19,508 nt of DNA from DASTQL01 sp035761805 (GTDB lineage Bacteria > Actinomycetota > Actinomycetes > Jiangellales > Jiangellaceae): the NCBI GenBank assembly GCA_035761805.1, contig DASTQL010000031.1, positions 1 to 19,508 on the forward strand, read 5' to 3'. The position numbers and the translations under genes are program-made. The notes below the pieces were generated by a model. It was given only the letters and a program-made list of their open reading frames with translations. It was not told the DNA's origin and did no database searches. This document shows, piece after piece, positions 1-7,433 of this stretch; positions within the stretch are counted from its first letter, which is position 1; the number at the start of each line of letters is the position of its first letter.

Positions 1-413
1 TCGAAGGAGTAGGTCCGGGTCTCGCCCAGCACCACGTAGTCGGGCTTGACCGCCGTGAGCACGTAGCCGATCTCGTGCAGCGCGGTCGTCAGCCCCGCCT
101 CGCCGACCACGTGAGCCGAGCCGCCCGGGTGCTGATTGTCCAGGAAGGTCGCCGTGGCCAGCGCCGAGGTCCAGATCGCCTCCTCCGGGACGTCGATGCC
201 GGACTCCAGCAACCGGACCTTGAGGTCGCGCGGTGTGTAGATCGAGTTGTTCGTCAGCACGAGGAACGGCCGCTCGAGCTCGGCCAGCCGCCGCACGAAG
301 TCGGCGCCACCCTCCAGCGCCTGGCTCTCGTGCACCAGCACGCCGTCCATGTCGGTGAGCCAGCACTCCACCGGGGCGTCGCCCAGCGGGTGGTCGGTCG
401 TCGCCGTCGCCAT
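1..413 (-). CDS. HAD-IIA family hydrolase (NagD-like), 3' part outside window
   Basis: This is the N-terminal 137 residues of a HAD-superfamily phosphatase; the C-terminus lies beyond base 1. Seen: residues 18-25 read WLTDMDGV, with the two aspartates of HAD motif I (the nucleophile and the general acid). This is followed by VLVHES and then LVLTNNSIYT, the TNNS motif II typical of subclass IIA (NagD, p-nitrophenylphosphatase, UMP/AMP phosphatases). The start is ATG at 413. No clear Shine-Dalgarno precedes it, but a TACGGT -10-like hexamer ends 8 nt upstream, so the message may be nearly leaderless. It is divergent from the flavoprotein gene with only 43 bp between them. Members dephosphorylate nucleotides or sugar phosphates; the substrate cannot be read from this fragment. 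Family assignment is firm, function open. Confidence 0.85.
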   Translation of the reverse strand, partial: MATATTDHPLGDAPVECWLTDMDGVLVHESQALEGGADFVRRLAELERPFLVLTNNSIYTPRDLKVRLLESGIDVPEEAIWTSALATATFLDNQHPGGSAHVVGEAGLTTALHEIGYVLTAVKPDYVVLGETRTYSF

Positions 414-421
414 GGCGGCCA

Positions 422-427
422 ACCGTA
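422..427 (-). promoter_or_regulatory. possible -10 element (TACGGT) for the HAD-IIA gene
   Basis: On the minus strand TACGGT lies 8 nt before the ATG at 413. It fits the actinobacterial TANNNT -10 pattern and would place transcription start on or near the start codon. No convincing -35 is visible, so this is a tentative inference. Confidence 0.3.
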
Positions 428-456
428 GGGCCTTCAGGTGTGCCAGGGTCTGTCCC

Positions 457-1830
457 GTGGGTGAACGCGTGGTGGTGATCGGCGGCGACGCGGCGGGGAT
501 GAGTGCGGCCTCCCAGGCCATGCGTGTGGCCGCGTCGACCGGGAAGGACCTCGACATCGTGGTCCTCGAGCGCGGGCACTGGACCTCCTACTCCGCCTGC
601 GGGATCCCCTACTGGGTCGCGGGATACGTCGACGGCGCCGACCAGCTGGTCGCCCGGACCCCGGAGGAGCACCGGGCCAACGGCCTCGACGTCCGGATGC
701 GGGCCGAGGCGGTCGACGTCGACCTCGACACCAGGACCGTGGAGGTGCGCCACGCCGACACCGGCGAGACCGACAGGGTGGGCTTCGACCAGCTCGTGGT
801 CGCCACCGGGGCCAGCCCGGTCCGCCCGGACCTCCCCGGCGTCGACGCCACCGGGGTGCACGGCGTCCAGACCCTCGACGACGGTGCGGCGCTGATCGAG
901 TGGATGGAGCAGGAGAAGCCGCAGCGGGCCGTCGTCGTCGGCGGCGGCTACATCGGCATCGAGATGGCCGAGGCCTTCGTGGGGCGCGGGCTCGACGTCA
1001 CCGTGGTCGACCAGGCGGCCGAGCCGATGAGCACGCTCGACCCGGACATGGGACGGCTCGTCCGGGAGTCCATGGAGGGCATGGGGATCCGGGTCGTGAC
1101 GGGCACCCCGGTCGAGGGCTTCCGGACCGACGCGGACGGGCACGTCACCGCGGTGGACACCGGCACGGCGACGTACGAGGCGGACGTCGTCCTCCTCGGT
1201 CTGGGCGTCAGCCCCAACACCGACGTGGCCAGGAGCGCCGGTCTGCCGCTCGGCTCCTTCGGCGGCATCCGCGTCGACCTGCGGATGGCTGTGCCGGGCC
1301 ACGACGGTGTCTGGGCCGCCGGCGACTGCGTCGAGTCCTTCGACCGCATCTCCCAGACCTGGGCCCACACCCCGCTCGGGACCCACGCCAACAAGCAGGG
1401 CCGCGTGCTCGGCACCAACCTCGGCGGCGGTTACGCCACCTTCCCCGGGGTCGTCCGGACCGCCGTGAGCAAGGTCTGCGAACTCGAGATCGGCCGGACC
1501 GGCCTGCGCGAGATCGACGCCACGAGGGCGGGCTTCGAGTTCGTCGCCGAGACGGTGGAGTCGACCACCCGCGCCGGCTACTTCCCGGGCGCGGAACCGT
1601 TGTCCGTCAAGGTGATCGCCGAGATCGGCACCGGTCGACTCCTCGGCGCCCAGGTCGTCGGCCGGGAGGGCTCTGCCAAGCGAGTCGACGCCCTCGCCCT
1701 CGCCCTGTGGAACGGCATGGCCGTGCACGAGCTGGCCATGGTCGACCTGTCCTACGCCCCGCCCTTCGCCCCTGTCTGGGACCCCGTCCTGATCGCTGCC
1801 CGCAAGGCGGCCGACCGACTGCGCCGCTGA
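457..1830 (+). CDS. FAD-dependent pyridine nucleotide-disulfide oxidoreductase, CoA-disulfide reductase / NADH oxidase type
   Basis: A 457-residue cytosolic flavoprotein. Seen: VVVIGGDAAGMSAAS at 5-19 is the FAD-binding dinucleotide fold. SYSACGIPYW at 44-53 carries the single redox cysteine (Cys48) characteristic of CoA-disulfide reductase, NADH oxidase and NADH peroxidase. A central AVVVGGGYIGIEMAE is the NAD(P)H-binding Rossmann motif, and VWAAGDCVE near two-thirds of the length is the second FAD contact. The C-terminal dimerisation domain ends the protein; there is no fused rhodanese. The start is GTG 457, because homology begins exactly there and AGGG sits 8 nt upstream. The open frame extends upstream to an ATG at 247, but that stretch is antisense to the HAD gene. 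Likely roles are thiol redox maintenance or NAD(P)H-dependent reduction of CoA or persulfide disulfides; which one is not decidable from sequence. Confidence 0.88.
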   Translation: MGERVVVIGGDAAGMSAASQAMRVAASTGKDLDIVVLERGHWTSYSACGIPYWVAGYVDGADQLVARTPEEHRANGLDVRMRAEAVDVDLDTRTVEVRHADTGETDRVGFDQLVVATGASPVRPDLPGVDATGVHGVQTLDDGAALIEWMEQEKPQRAVVVGGGYIGIEMAEAFVGRGLDVTVVDQAAEPMSTLDPDMGRLVRESMEGMGIRVVTGTPVEGFRTDADGHVTAVDTGTATYEADVVLLGLGVSPNTDVARSAGLPLGSFGGIRVDLRMAVPGHDGVWAAGDCVESFDRISQTWAHTPLGTHANKQGRVLGTNLGGGYATFPGVVRTAVSKVCELEIGRTGLREIDATRAGFEFVAETVESTTRAGYFPGAEPLSVKVIAEIGTGRLLGAQVVGREGSAKRVDALALALWNGMAVHELAMVDLSYAPPFAPVWDPVLIAARKAADRLRR

Positions 1831-1846
1831 GAGCTGCGCCACCTGT

Positions 1847-1868
1847 CGTACGGGAGAAGCCCCGTACG
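1847..1868. terminator. hairpin after the flavoprotein gene
   Basis: CGTACGGG and CCCGTACG form a perfect 8-bp stem around a 6-nt loop, 17 nt after the flavoprotein stop codon. There is no T-run, as is usual in high-GC actinobacteria. A terminator role is inferred; the stem is also two copies of the CGTACG palindrome that recurs in this window. Confidence 0.5.
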
Positions 1869-1895
1869 GGTGAACGGCCCGCACCCGACACGGTG

Positions 1896-1925
1896 TTGAC
1901 GCCGGGCGGGTCCCGGCCTCACCGT
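1896..1925 (+). promoter_or_regulatory. possible promoter for metP-metS
   Basis: TTGACG at 1896-1901 is a good -35. The best -10 candidate at suitable spacing is CACCGT at 1920-1925 (18-nt spacer), which is weak. The position, between the hairpin and the metP start, is right for a promoter. Tentative. Confidence 0.3.
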
Positions 1926-1967
1926 GGACGTGACGCGATCATGGCCCCGGCGAGGGGATGGCCCGCG

Positions 1968-3500
1968 ATGAGCGACGTCGAGAAGGCGACCACGACCGGA
2001 CGCGACCAGTGGGGCAGCAAGCTCGGCTTCCTGCTCGCCGCGATGGGCTCGGCCATCGGTCTGGGCAACATCTGGCGCTATCCCTACGTGGTCTACGAGA
2101 ACGGCGGCGGTGCGTTCCTGATCCCGTACTTCGTGGCCATCGCGACGGCCGCCCTGCCGATCCTGATCATGGAGTACGCGCTGGGGCACCGCTTCCGGTC
2201 CGGCGCGCCGCACGCCTTCCGGGAGATGCGACGGGGCTGGGAGTGGCTGGGCTGGTGGCAGGTGCTCGTCGCCTTCCTCATCAGCACCTACTACGTCGTC
2301 ATCCTCGGCTGGTGCCTGGCCTACTGCGTCTACTCGTTCGGTCTGCAGTGGGGCGACGACACCGCCGGCTTCTTCGTCGGCGACTTCCTCGGTACGTCAG
2401 CCGGTGGGGACCCGTCCGGGTTCTGGGACGTGGGCGGGCTGCGGTGGAACGTCCTGGTCCCCGTCGTCATCGCCTGGGTGATGGTCTACGCGATCCTCCG
2501 CCGCGGCGTGGCCCGCGGCATCGAGGTCACCGCCAAGGTGCTCATGCCGCTGCTCGTGGTCCTGCTGCTCGCGCTGGTGGTCCGCGGTGTCACCCTCGAC
2601 GGCGCGACCGAGGGCCTGAACGTGCTCTTCACCCCCGACTTCGGTGCGCTGGGCGACGCCGGCGTCTGGATCGCCGCGTACGGGCAGGTGTTCTTCTCGA
2701 TGAGCATCGCCTTCTCGATCATGATCGCGTACGCGAGCTACCTGCCGCGCCGGACCGACCTGACCAACAGCGCATTCGTGGTGGGGCTGTCCAACGCGAG
2801 CTTCGAGTTCCTCGCGGCGATCGGGGTCTTCGCGGTCCTCGGCTTCCTGGCCGTCGCGACCCAGTCGGCGGTCACCGAGGTCGCCGGCACCGGCGGCGTG
2901 GGCCTGGCCTTCATCGCGTTCCCGCAGATCATCAACACCCTGCCGGGCCTCAACAGCCTGTTCGGGGTCGTCTTCTTCGGCGCCCTGTTCCTCGCCGGCG
3001 TGACCTCCGCCGTGTCCATCATGGAGCCCGGCATCGCCGCCGTACGGGAGAAGTTCCACTTGCGGCGCACGCCCGCCGTCAACTGGATCTGCGGGGCGGC
3101 CGCTCTGGTGAGCCTCCTCTACGTCACGCAGGGCGGGCTGTTCTACCTCGACACGGCCGACCGCTTCCTCAACAACTTCGGCCTGGTGACCTGCGGTCTC
3201 GCCATGGTCGTGCTGGTTGCCTGGGTGGCCAAGGAGCTGGACACGTTGACGGACCACGCGAACGCGGTCTCGTACATCCAGCTCGGCGCGTGGTGGAAGT
3301 ACTCGCTGATGTACGTGACGCCGCTGCTGCTCGGCACCATGACCGTCTACAACCTCTGGACCGAGGTCACGACGCCCTACTCCGACTACCCGTGGAGCGG
3401 GCTCGTCGTCGTCGGCTGGGGGGTGGTGGCGCTCACCCTCATGGGGGCGATCACCCTGCACCAGGTCCGCAAGTCCCACGAGATGCGCCTCGACGGGTGA
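1968..3500 (+). CDS. metP: sodium-dependent amino-acid (methionine/alanine) importer, NSS family, large subunit
   Basis: A 510-residue polytopic membrane protein of the neurotransmitter:sodium symporter family. Seen: the family signature in the first membrane segment (GSAIGLGNIWRYPYVVYENG, about residues 27-46), which supplies backbone and side-chain ligands for sodium and substrate. About eleven to twelve hydrophobic segments follow. The start is ATG 1968, with GAGGGG 10 nt upstream; an in-frame ATG at 1941 has a poorer ribosome site. It is followed after 5 nt by a 36-codon small membrane gene. That pair is the MetPS arrangement known from Corynebacterium, where both subunits are needed for methionine and alanine uptake. 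Substrate is therefore inferred from the neighbour, not from binding-site residues. Confidence 0.85.
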   Translation: MSDVEKATTTGRDQWGSKLGFLLAAMGSAIGLGNIWRYPYVVYENGGGAFLIPYFVAIATAALPILIMEYALGHRFRSGAPHAFREMRRGWEWLGWWQVLVAFLISTYYVVILGWCLAYCVYSFGLQWGDDTAGFFVGDFLGTSAGGDPSGFWDVGGLRWNVLVPVVIAWVMVYAILRRGVARGIEVTAKVLMPLLVVLLLALVVRGVTLDGATEGLNVLFTPDFGALGDAGVWIAAYGQVFFSMSIAFSIMIAYASYLPRRTDLTNSAFVVGLSNASFEFLAAIGVFAVLGFLAVATQSAVTEVAGTGGVGLAFIAFPQIINTLPGLNSLFGVVFFGALFLAGVTSAVSIMEPGIAAVREKFHLRRTPAVNWICGAAALVSLLYVTQGGLFYLDTADRFLNNFGLVTCGLAMVVLVAWVAKELDTLTDHANAVSYIQLGAWWKYSLMYVTPLLLGTMTVYNLWTEVTTPYSDYPWSGLVVVGWGVVALTLMGAITLHQVRKSHEMRLDG

Positions 3501-3505
3501 GAGAC

Positions 3506-3616
3506 ATGGACACCGCTGCGATCGTCATGCTGGTCTTCGGCGCGGTCTTCCTCTGGGGAGGCCTGGCGGTGGCTGCCGTGCACTACGTGGTCGCGGCCCG
3601 CCGCGACAAGGGCTGA
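3506..3616 (+). CDS. metS: methionine/alanine importer small subunit (MetS-like), 36 aa
   Basis: A tiny single-span membrane protein. It begins MDTAAIVMLVFGAVFLWGG, then a short hydrophobic continuation and a positively charged tail ending AARRDKG, which predicts the C-terminus inside the cell. Starts 5 nt after the metP stop, and the ribosome site (GGTGAGAG) overlaps the metP end, so it is translationally coupled. The family (PF16951-type small subunits of NSS transporters) is defined by this length, a conserved MLxFGxxxLWGG core and position after an NSS gene; all three are met here. It likely assembles with MetP. It ends 9 bp from the convergent HAD gene. Easily missed by gene callers because of its length. 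Confidence 0.85.
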   Translation: MDTAAIVMLVFGAVFLWGGLAVAAVHYVVAARRDKG

Positions 3617-3625
3617 GCCTCGAGG

Positions 3626-4258
3626 TCACACCGCGAGCTCCTCGAGGTGGGCGCCGGCCTCGAGCAGCCTGGTCCCTGTCGTCGTCGTGGTCACGCCGAC
3701 GACCGTCCCGATCCCCGCCGCCACCGCCGAGCGGACGCCGGCGACCGAGTCCTCCACCGCCGCCGTACGGGAGGGATCGACGCCCAGCCGCCGGCAGCCC
3801 AGCTCGTACGGACCGGGGTGAGGCTTGCCCTCCGGCACGTCCTCCCAGGTGACGACCACGTCGAAGCGCTCGCGCAGCCCGAGCAGCTCGGCGAGCGCGT
3901 GCTCGGCCCACTCGCGCGTCGCCGAGGTGACCAGGGCCAGCGGGATGCCGCGCCCGTGTGCTGATCGGACGAGCAGCCGGGCGCCCCTGGCCTCGGCGGG
4001 GACCGCCTCGACCGCGGCCAGGTGCTCGAAGACCTCGGCGACCAGTGCCTCCGGGTCCTCCCCGGTCCAGGGGCCGGGGAGGGAGCCGAAGACATCCGCG
4101 CCCCGCCTGCCCACGAAGTGGGCGTAGGCGTCCTCGTCCACGGCCCAGCCGCGCGCGGCGAAGAACGACGCGTAGGCGGCGCGGTGCATCGGCTCGCTGT
4201 CGACGAGCGTACCGTCCAGGTCGAGCAGCAGGGCGGCCGCGCCGCTCAGCGCTGCCAC
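3626..4258 (-). CDS. HAD-IA phosphatase, beta-phosphoglucomutase-like, last gene of the nag operon
   Basis: A 210-residue HAD hydrolase. Seen: LLLDLDGTLVDSEP at 10-23 with nucleophile Asp13 and acid/base Asp15, a helical cap (about 25-90), LVTSAT (motif II), EGKPHPGPY with the motif III lysine, and AVEDSVAGV (motif IV, the metal-binding aspartate). This is the phosphatase/beta-phosphoglucomutase subgroup acting on small sugar phosphates. The start is GTG 4258, inside the end of the EIIA gene (13-bp overlap), so it is translationally coupled as the fifth gene of the nag/PTS operon. It occupies the position that nagD, a HAD-IIA phosphatase, holds in the enterobacterial nag operon, but belongs to a different HAD subclass. 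A role in relieving sugar-phosphate accumulation is possible, not shown. Confidence 0.85.
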   Translation of the reverse strand: MAALSGAAALLLDLDGTLVDSEPMHRAAYASFFAARGWAVDEDAYAHFVGRRGADVFGSLPGPWTGEDPEALVAEVFEHLAAVEAVPAEARGARLLVRSAHGRGIPLALVTSATREWAEHALAELLGLRERFDVVVTWEDVPEGKPHPGPYELGCRRLGVDPSRTAAVEDSVAGVRSAVAAGIGTVVGVTTTTTGTRLLEAGAHLEELAV

Positions 4259-4707
4259 GTGAAGAGCAGCTCCCCGGTGCCGACGTCGCCTGAGTCGCGC
4301 ACCCCGGTCAGGGCGTCGGCCCCGGCATCGAGCGCGACCACCGGGCAGACCGTCGAGCGTCCGCCGGCCTCGACGGCGGTGGGGTCCCAGGCGACGACCG
4401 GCTGGCCCGCCTCGACGTCGGCCCCTTCGGTGGCGAGCAGCTCGAAGCCCTCCCCCTTGAGCTGGACGGTGTCGATGCCCAGGTGGACCAGGACGCCGGC
4501 GCCGTCGGGTGCCTGGACCACGAAGGCGTGCGGGTGGAGCTTGACCAGGCGGCCCGCCACCGGGGCGACCGCCTCGACCCGGCGCCCGCTGTCGTCCCCG
4601 AACGGCTGGACGGCGGCGCCGGGCCCGACGAGGGCGGCGGAGAACACCGGGTCGGGCACCTCCCCCATCGGGAGGACCCGGCCTGGGACGGGGGTGAGGA
4701 CGGCCAT
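4246..4707 (-). CDS. PTS glucose-family EIIA component (free-standing)
   Basis: A 153-residue cytosolic phosphocarrier that takes phosphate from HPr and passes it to EIIB. Seen: TPVPGRVLPMGEVPDPVF near the N-terminus is the canonical EIIA-Glc opening. LHPHAFVV supplies His60, and VLVHLGIDTVQLKGEGF supplies the phospho-accepting His75 (E. coli Crr His75 and His90 equivalents). The start is ATG 4707, preceded by AGGA at 6-nt spacing, because family homology begins there. An upstream GTG at 4737 would overlap the EIIB stop by GTGA and add ten residues without family similarity. It sits between EIIB and the HAD gene in the nagA operon. The natural partner is the NagE-type EIIC at 8227, but it could also serve other glucose-family permeases in the cell. 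Confidence 0.92.
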   Translation of the reverse strand: MAVLTPVPGRVLPMGEVPDPVFSAALVGPGAAVQPFGDDSGRRVEAVAPVAGRLVKLHPHAFVVQAPDGAGVLVHLGIDTVQLKGEGFELLATEGADVEAGQPVVAWDPTAVEAGGRSTVCPVVALDAGADALTGVRDSGDVGTGELLFTWQR

Positions 4708-4733
4708 GCTCGTTCCTGGGTTCGTTCGGGGGG

Positions 4734-4967
4734 TCACATCAGGTCCTCGATGTCGGAGGCGAGGGTGTCCGCCTCGGGCCCGACGACCACCTGGACCACG
4801 CTGCCCGAGGCGATGACGCCGTGGGCGCCGGCGGCCTTGAGCGCATCCTGGTCGACCGCGGACGGGTCCTCGACCTCGGCGCGCAGCCTGGTGATGCAGG
4901 GCTCGATCTCGATGATGTTCTCCGGCCCGCCGAGGGCGTCGAGGATCTGTTCGGCCTTGGTGCTCAT
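4734..4967 (-). CDS. PTS glucose/GlcNAc-family EIIB component (free-standing)
   Basis: A 77-residue EIIB domain. Seen: KAEQILDALGGPENI, then EIEPCITRLRAEV with the phosphorylated cysteine (Cys24) in the invariant CITRLR motif, and GVIASGSVVQVVVGP matching the family's strand containing the conserved Q-V-V-x-G. It transfers phosphate from EIIA to the incoming sugar bound by EIIC. The start is ATG 4967, overlapping the SIS gene stop as ATGA. In NagE of E. coli the B domain is fused to C; here it is separate and on the opposite strand from the EIIC gene. Specificity is inferred to be N-acetylglucosamine because of nagA and the EIIC. Confidence 0.92.
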   Translation of the reverse strand: MSTKAEQILDALGGPENIIEIEPCITRLRAEVEDPSAVDQDALKAAGAHGVIASGSVVQVVVGPEADTLASDIEDLM

Positions 4968-6079
4968 GCAGTGCCTCCGGTGGTGGGGTGGGGGGTGGGT
5001 GCGGGCGGGTCGCCTGCTGGGTCGGTCGTGGGATCGGTCTGCGTGACCTTCTTCAGGCCGCGCGGGGCGTCGGGGTCGAGGCCGAGCCGCCGCGCGAGCG
5101 ACTCGACCAGGAGCTGGCCGGGCACGACGAGGGCGAGCGGGGCGATGACCTCCGGCAACCGCGGGCCGGCCACCGCGACGTCGCACGCGGCGCCGAAGCC
5201 ATGGTCGCCACCGATCCCGACCGTCGCCCTCGCCCCCCGGCCGCGGAGGTCTCCGGCCAGCTCGGTCATGCCCCCGAGCATGGGCCCGTCGGAGGCCGCC
5301 ACGAGGACGGGCACCAGGTCCTGGTCGACCACGGCGATCGGGCCGTGTCGCAGGTCGGCGTAGGAGAGCCCCCGGACGGGGCGCAGGCAGGTCTCCTCGA
5401 GCTTGAGAGCGATCTCGAGGGCCGTCCCGAAGGCGAGCCCGCGACCGCTGACCAGCGTCTCGCGGGCACCCGTCAGGGTCTCGACGGCGTCGTCCACGCC
5501 GGCGCGCTCGGCGATGAGCCGCTCCACCTCCGCCGGCACCCGGTCGAGGTCGGCGTCGAGCCGCAGCGGGTCGGGGGCCAGGGCCGTGGCCAGGACCGCC
5601 ACCGCCGCGAGCTGGGTGGTGTAGGACTTGGTCGCGGGGACGGCGCGCTCCGGGCCGGCCAGTGTCACCAGGGCGATGTCGGCCTGCCGGGCCAGCGAGC
5701 TGTCCGCCCCGTTGGTGACGGCGACGGTCGCCGCGCCACACCGCCGGGCCCAGGCCTGGGTCTCGACGATCTCCTCGGTCTCACCCGACTGAGACACTGC
5801 CACGACCACCGCGTCGGACAGGTCCAGCCGGACGCCGTAGTGGGTGGCCACGGAGGGAGCGGCCAGCGCCGCCGGTCGTCCCGCGTGGACCTCGAGCAGG
5901 TAGCGCCCGTACACGGCGGCGTTGTCCGAGGAACCGCGCGCGACGAACAGGACGGAGCGGCGCTCCGCGCTGAGGTGGTGCAGCGCTTGCCGAAGCGGGC
6001 GCAGCGCCTCGAGCGTGCGGGCCAGGGCCTCCGGCTGCTCCGCGATCTCGCGGGCCATCGTGGTCGTGCTGGTGGTCAC
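4964..6079 (-). CDS. double-SIS sugar-phosphate isomerase, probable glucosamine-6-phosphate deaminase (NagB-II / AgaS-like)
   Basis: A 371-residue protein like the isomerase half of GlmS, without the glutamine amidotransferase domain. Seen: FVARGSSDNAAVYGRYLLE (first SIS, about 48-66) and VAVSQSGETEEIVET (ligand-binding S-Q-S-G-E-T). Also VPATKSYTTQLAAVAVLA, and LVSGRGLAFGTALEIALKL with LEETCLRP (second SIS). RGLSYADLRHGPIAVVD carries the conserved ELRHGP-type motif. The start is GTG 6079, with GGGAGG 8 nt upstream, overlapping the nagA stop as GTGA. SIS proteins of this type act as glucosamine-6-phosphate deaminases replacing NagB (NagB-II of Shewanella). Directly after nagA, conversion of GlcN-6-P to Fru-6-P and ammonia is the best reading. 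AgaS-like galactosamine-6-P deaminase is the alternative. The last 25 residues are Pro/Thr-rich. Confidence 0.85.
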   Translation of the reverse strand: MTTSTTTMAREIAEQPEALARTLEALRPLRQALHHLSAERRSVLFVARGSSDNAAVYGRYLLEVHAGRPAALAAPSVATHYGVRLDLSDAVVVAVSQSGETEEIVETQAWARRCGAATVAVTNGADSSLARQADIALVTLAGPERAVPATKSYTTQLAAVAVLATALAPDPLRLDADLDRVPAEVERLIAERAGVDDAVETLTGARETLVSGRGLAFGTALEIALKLEETCLRPVRGLSYADLRHGPIAVVDQDLVPVLVAASDGPMLGGMTELAGDLRGRGARATVGIGGDHGFGAACDVAVAGPRLPEVIAPLALVVPGQLLVESLARRLGLDPDAPRGLKKVTQTDPTTDPAGDPPAPTPHPTTGGTA

Positions 6080-7350
6080 GCGTGAACCTCCCGTACGTCG
6101 TCGTCGTCGCCGTGGCCCCGGGCGGCGGCGCCCGGCCGCAGCGCGGGCTCGGCCACCGCGGCCTCGGGAGAGCACCATGCCAGCCTGCCGCCGACCCAGG
6201 TCGCCCGGGCCCGCAGGTCGTCGGTCAGCCAGACCAGGTCGGCCAGCGCGCCGGGGGAGAGGCGGCCGAGGTCCGCGCGGCCCAGGGCGTCGGCGGGCAC
6301 CCGGGTCGCGGCGTCGACGGCGGTCGCCAGGTCGACGCCGCACGCGACGGTGTTGGCGAGGGCCTCGTCGAGGCGGACCGCCGCGCCGGCGATCGTCCCG
6401 TCCTCGCGCAGTGGCGGCCGCCCGGGTGCAACCTCCAGGACCTGTCCGCCCAGCTCGTACCTGCCCGGGGGCATCCCCATGGCCGCGACCGAGTCGGTGA
6501 CGAGCATGACCCGCCCGGCCGCGGCGCCGAAGGCGACCCGGACGGCCGTGGGCTCGACGTGGTGCAGGTCGACGATGAGGCCCAGGGTGAGGCGGTCGTC
6601 GGTGAGGGCGGCACCGACCGTGCCGGGGTCGCGGTGCCGCAGCGGTCGCTGGGCGTTGAAGAGGTGGGTGACGAGTGTCGCGCCCGCGTCGGCGGCGGCG
6701 CTGACCACGTCGTCGGTGGCGTCGGTGTGACCGACCGCGACCCGGACCCCCGCGGCGACGAACCGACGGACGGCGTCGACCGCGTGCTCCCGTTCCGGGG
6801 CGAGCGTGACGTAGGTGAGGGCACCACCGGATCCGGCCTCCAGCAGCGCGTCCACGCGGTCGGGGGTCGGGTCGCACAGCAGCTCGGCGCGGTGGGCGCC
6901 GCGTCGCCGCTCGGCGAGGAACGGGCCCTCGACGTGGACCCCGAGGGCGCGGGCGGCTCCTGGCAGCTCGGCCAGGCGCGGACGCCGGGCGGCGAAGGCC
7001 CGGAGACCCTCGGCCAGCTCGTCCAGCGGGGCGGTGATGAGCGTCGGGACGGTCGCCGTCACGCCGGTCTCCGGCAGGCGGCTCAGCACCGTGGCCCACC
7101 CCTCGTCGTCGGCCGCGGCGAAGTCCTCGCCGAAGGCCCCGTTGAGCTGGGCGTCCACGAGACCGGGAGCGAGCACGCCGTCGGGGAGGCGGGTCGCTGG
7201 AGCATCGGCGCCTGGTTCGCCCGCGACGGGTCGCTCGCCCGTGCCGGTGCCGACCACGCGGTCGCCGTCGAGGAGCACCCAGCCCGGGGACCGGACGGTG
7301 CTGTGGCCTGCGGTGGGCTCGACCACTCGGGGGGCCTGGATGAGGTGCAT
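6076..7350 (-). CDS. nagA: N-acetylglucosamine-6-phosphate deacetylase
   Basis: A 424-residue amidohydrolase that removes acetate from GlcNAc-6-P. Seen: PGLVDAQLNGAFGEDF, in which the usual HxH metal pair is QxN as in the single-zinc E. coli enzyme. LGVHVEGPFLAERRRGAH holds the metal glutamate, and VAVGHTDA and THLFNAQRPLRHRDPG hold metal and substrate histidines. LIVDLHHVEP is followed by MLVTDSVAAMGMPPG with the catalytic aspartate. The start is ATG 7350, with a perfect GGAGGT 9 nt upstream. It is the first gene of a five-gene leftward operon, divergent from the GntR gene with 130 bp between. The C-terminus has an acidic stretch (GDDDDVREV). The leucine in DLHHV, where glycine is usual (DGHHV), is unusual but not a catalytic change. 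Confidence 0.95.
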   Translation of the reverse strand: MHLIQAPRVVEPTAGHSTVRSPGWVLLDGDRVVGTGTGERPVAGEPGADAPATRLPDGVLAPGLVDAQLNGAFGEDFAAADDEGWATVLSRLPETGVTATVPTLITAPLDELAEGLRAFAARRPRLAELPGAARALGVHVEGPFLAERRRGAHRAELLCDPTPDRVDALLEAGSGGALTYVTLAPEREHAVDAVRRFVAAGVRVAVGHTDATDDVVSAAADAGATLVTHLFNAQRPLRHRDPGTVGAALTDDRLTLGLIVDLHHVEPTAVRVAFGAAAGRVMLVTDSVAAMGMPPGRYELGGQVLEVAPGRPPLREDGTIAGAAVRLDEALANTVACGVDLATAVDAATRVPADALGRADLGRLSPGALADLVWLTDDLRARATWVGGRLAWCSPEAAVAEPALRPGAAARGHGDDDDVREVHA

Positions 7351-7376
7351 CTGACTGTTACCTCCGGTTCGAGGGC

Positions 7377-7405
7377 TTGACAGGACCGCCCGGGTCGAGG
7401 ATGCT
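7377..7405 (+). promoter_or_regulatory. promoter for the GntR-EIIC operon
   Basis: A perfect -35 TTGACA (7377-7382) is followed after 17 nt by GATGCT (7400-7405), a moderate -10. Transcription would start near 7412, directly at the edge of the palindromic operator, leaving about a 70-nt leader before the ATG at 7481. Confidence 0.6.
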
Positions 7406-7413
7406 TCGCTCGG

Positions 7414-7433
7414 TGGTACTGGACCGTACCAGT
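7414..7433. promoter_or_regulatory. DasR/NagR-like operator in the nag divergent promoter
   Basis: ACTGG-N6-CCAGT (7418-7433) has perfect arms and matches the Streptomyces dre consensus ACTGGTCTAGACCAGT at 12 of 16 positions. Nested with it is TGGTAC-N6-GTACCA (7414-7431). A further half-site, GGACCACT, follows at 7436-7443. The element lies just after the rightward -10 and over the leftward TACGGT, so a bound repressor would block both arms. Assignment to the adjacent GntR protein is inference from family and position. Confidence 0.7.

Noticed and set aside
247..456. Upstream in-frame extension of the flavoprotein gene to ATG 247
   Set aside because: It is antisense to the HAD-IIA gene, and FAD-fold homology begins at GTG 457, which has its own ribosome site.
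4708..4737. GTG 4737 as the EIIA start (GTGA overlap with the EIIB stop)
   Set aside because: It has a plausible GAGG ribosome site, but the added ten residues have no family similarity and ATG 4707 sits exactly at the usual EIIA N-terminus with AGGA upstream. Not fully excluded.
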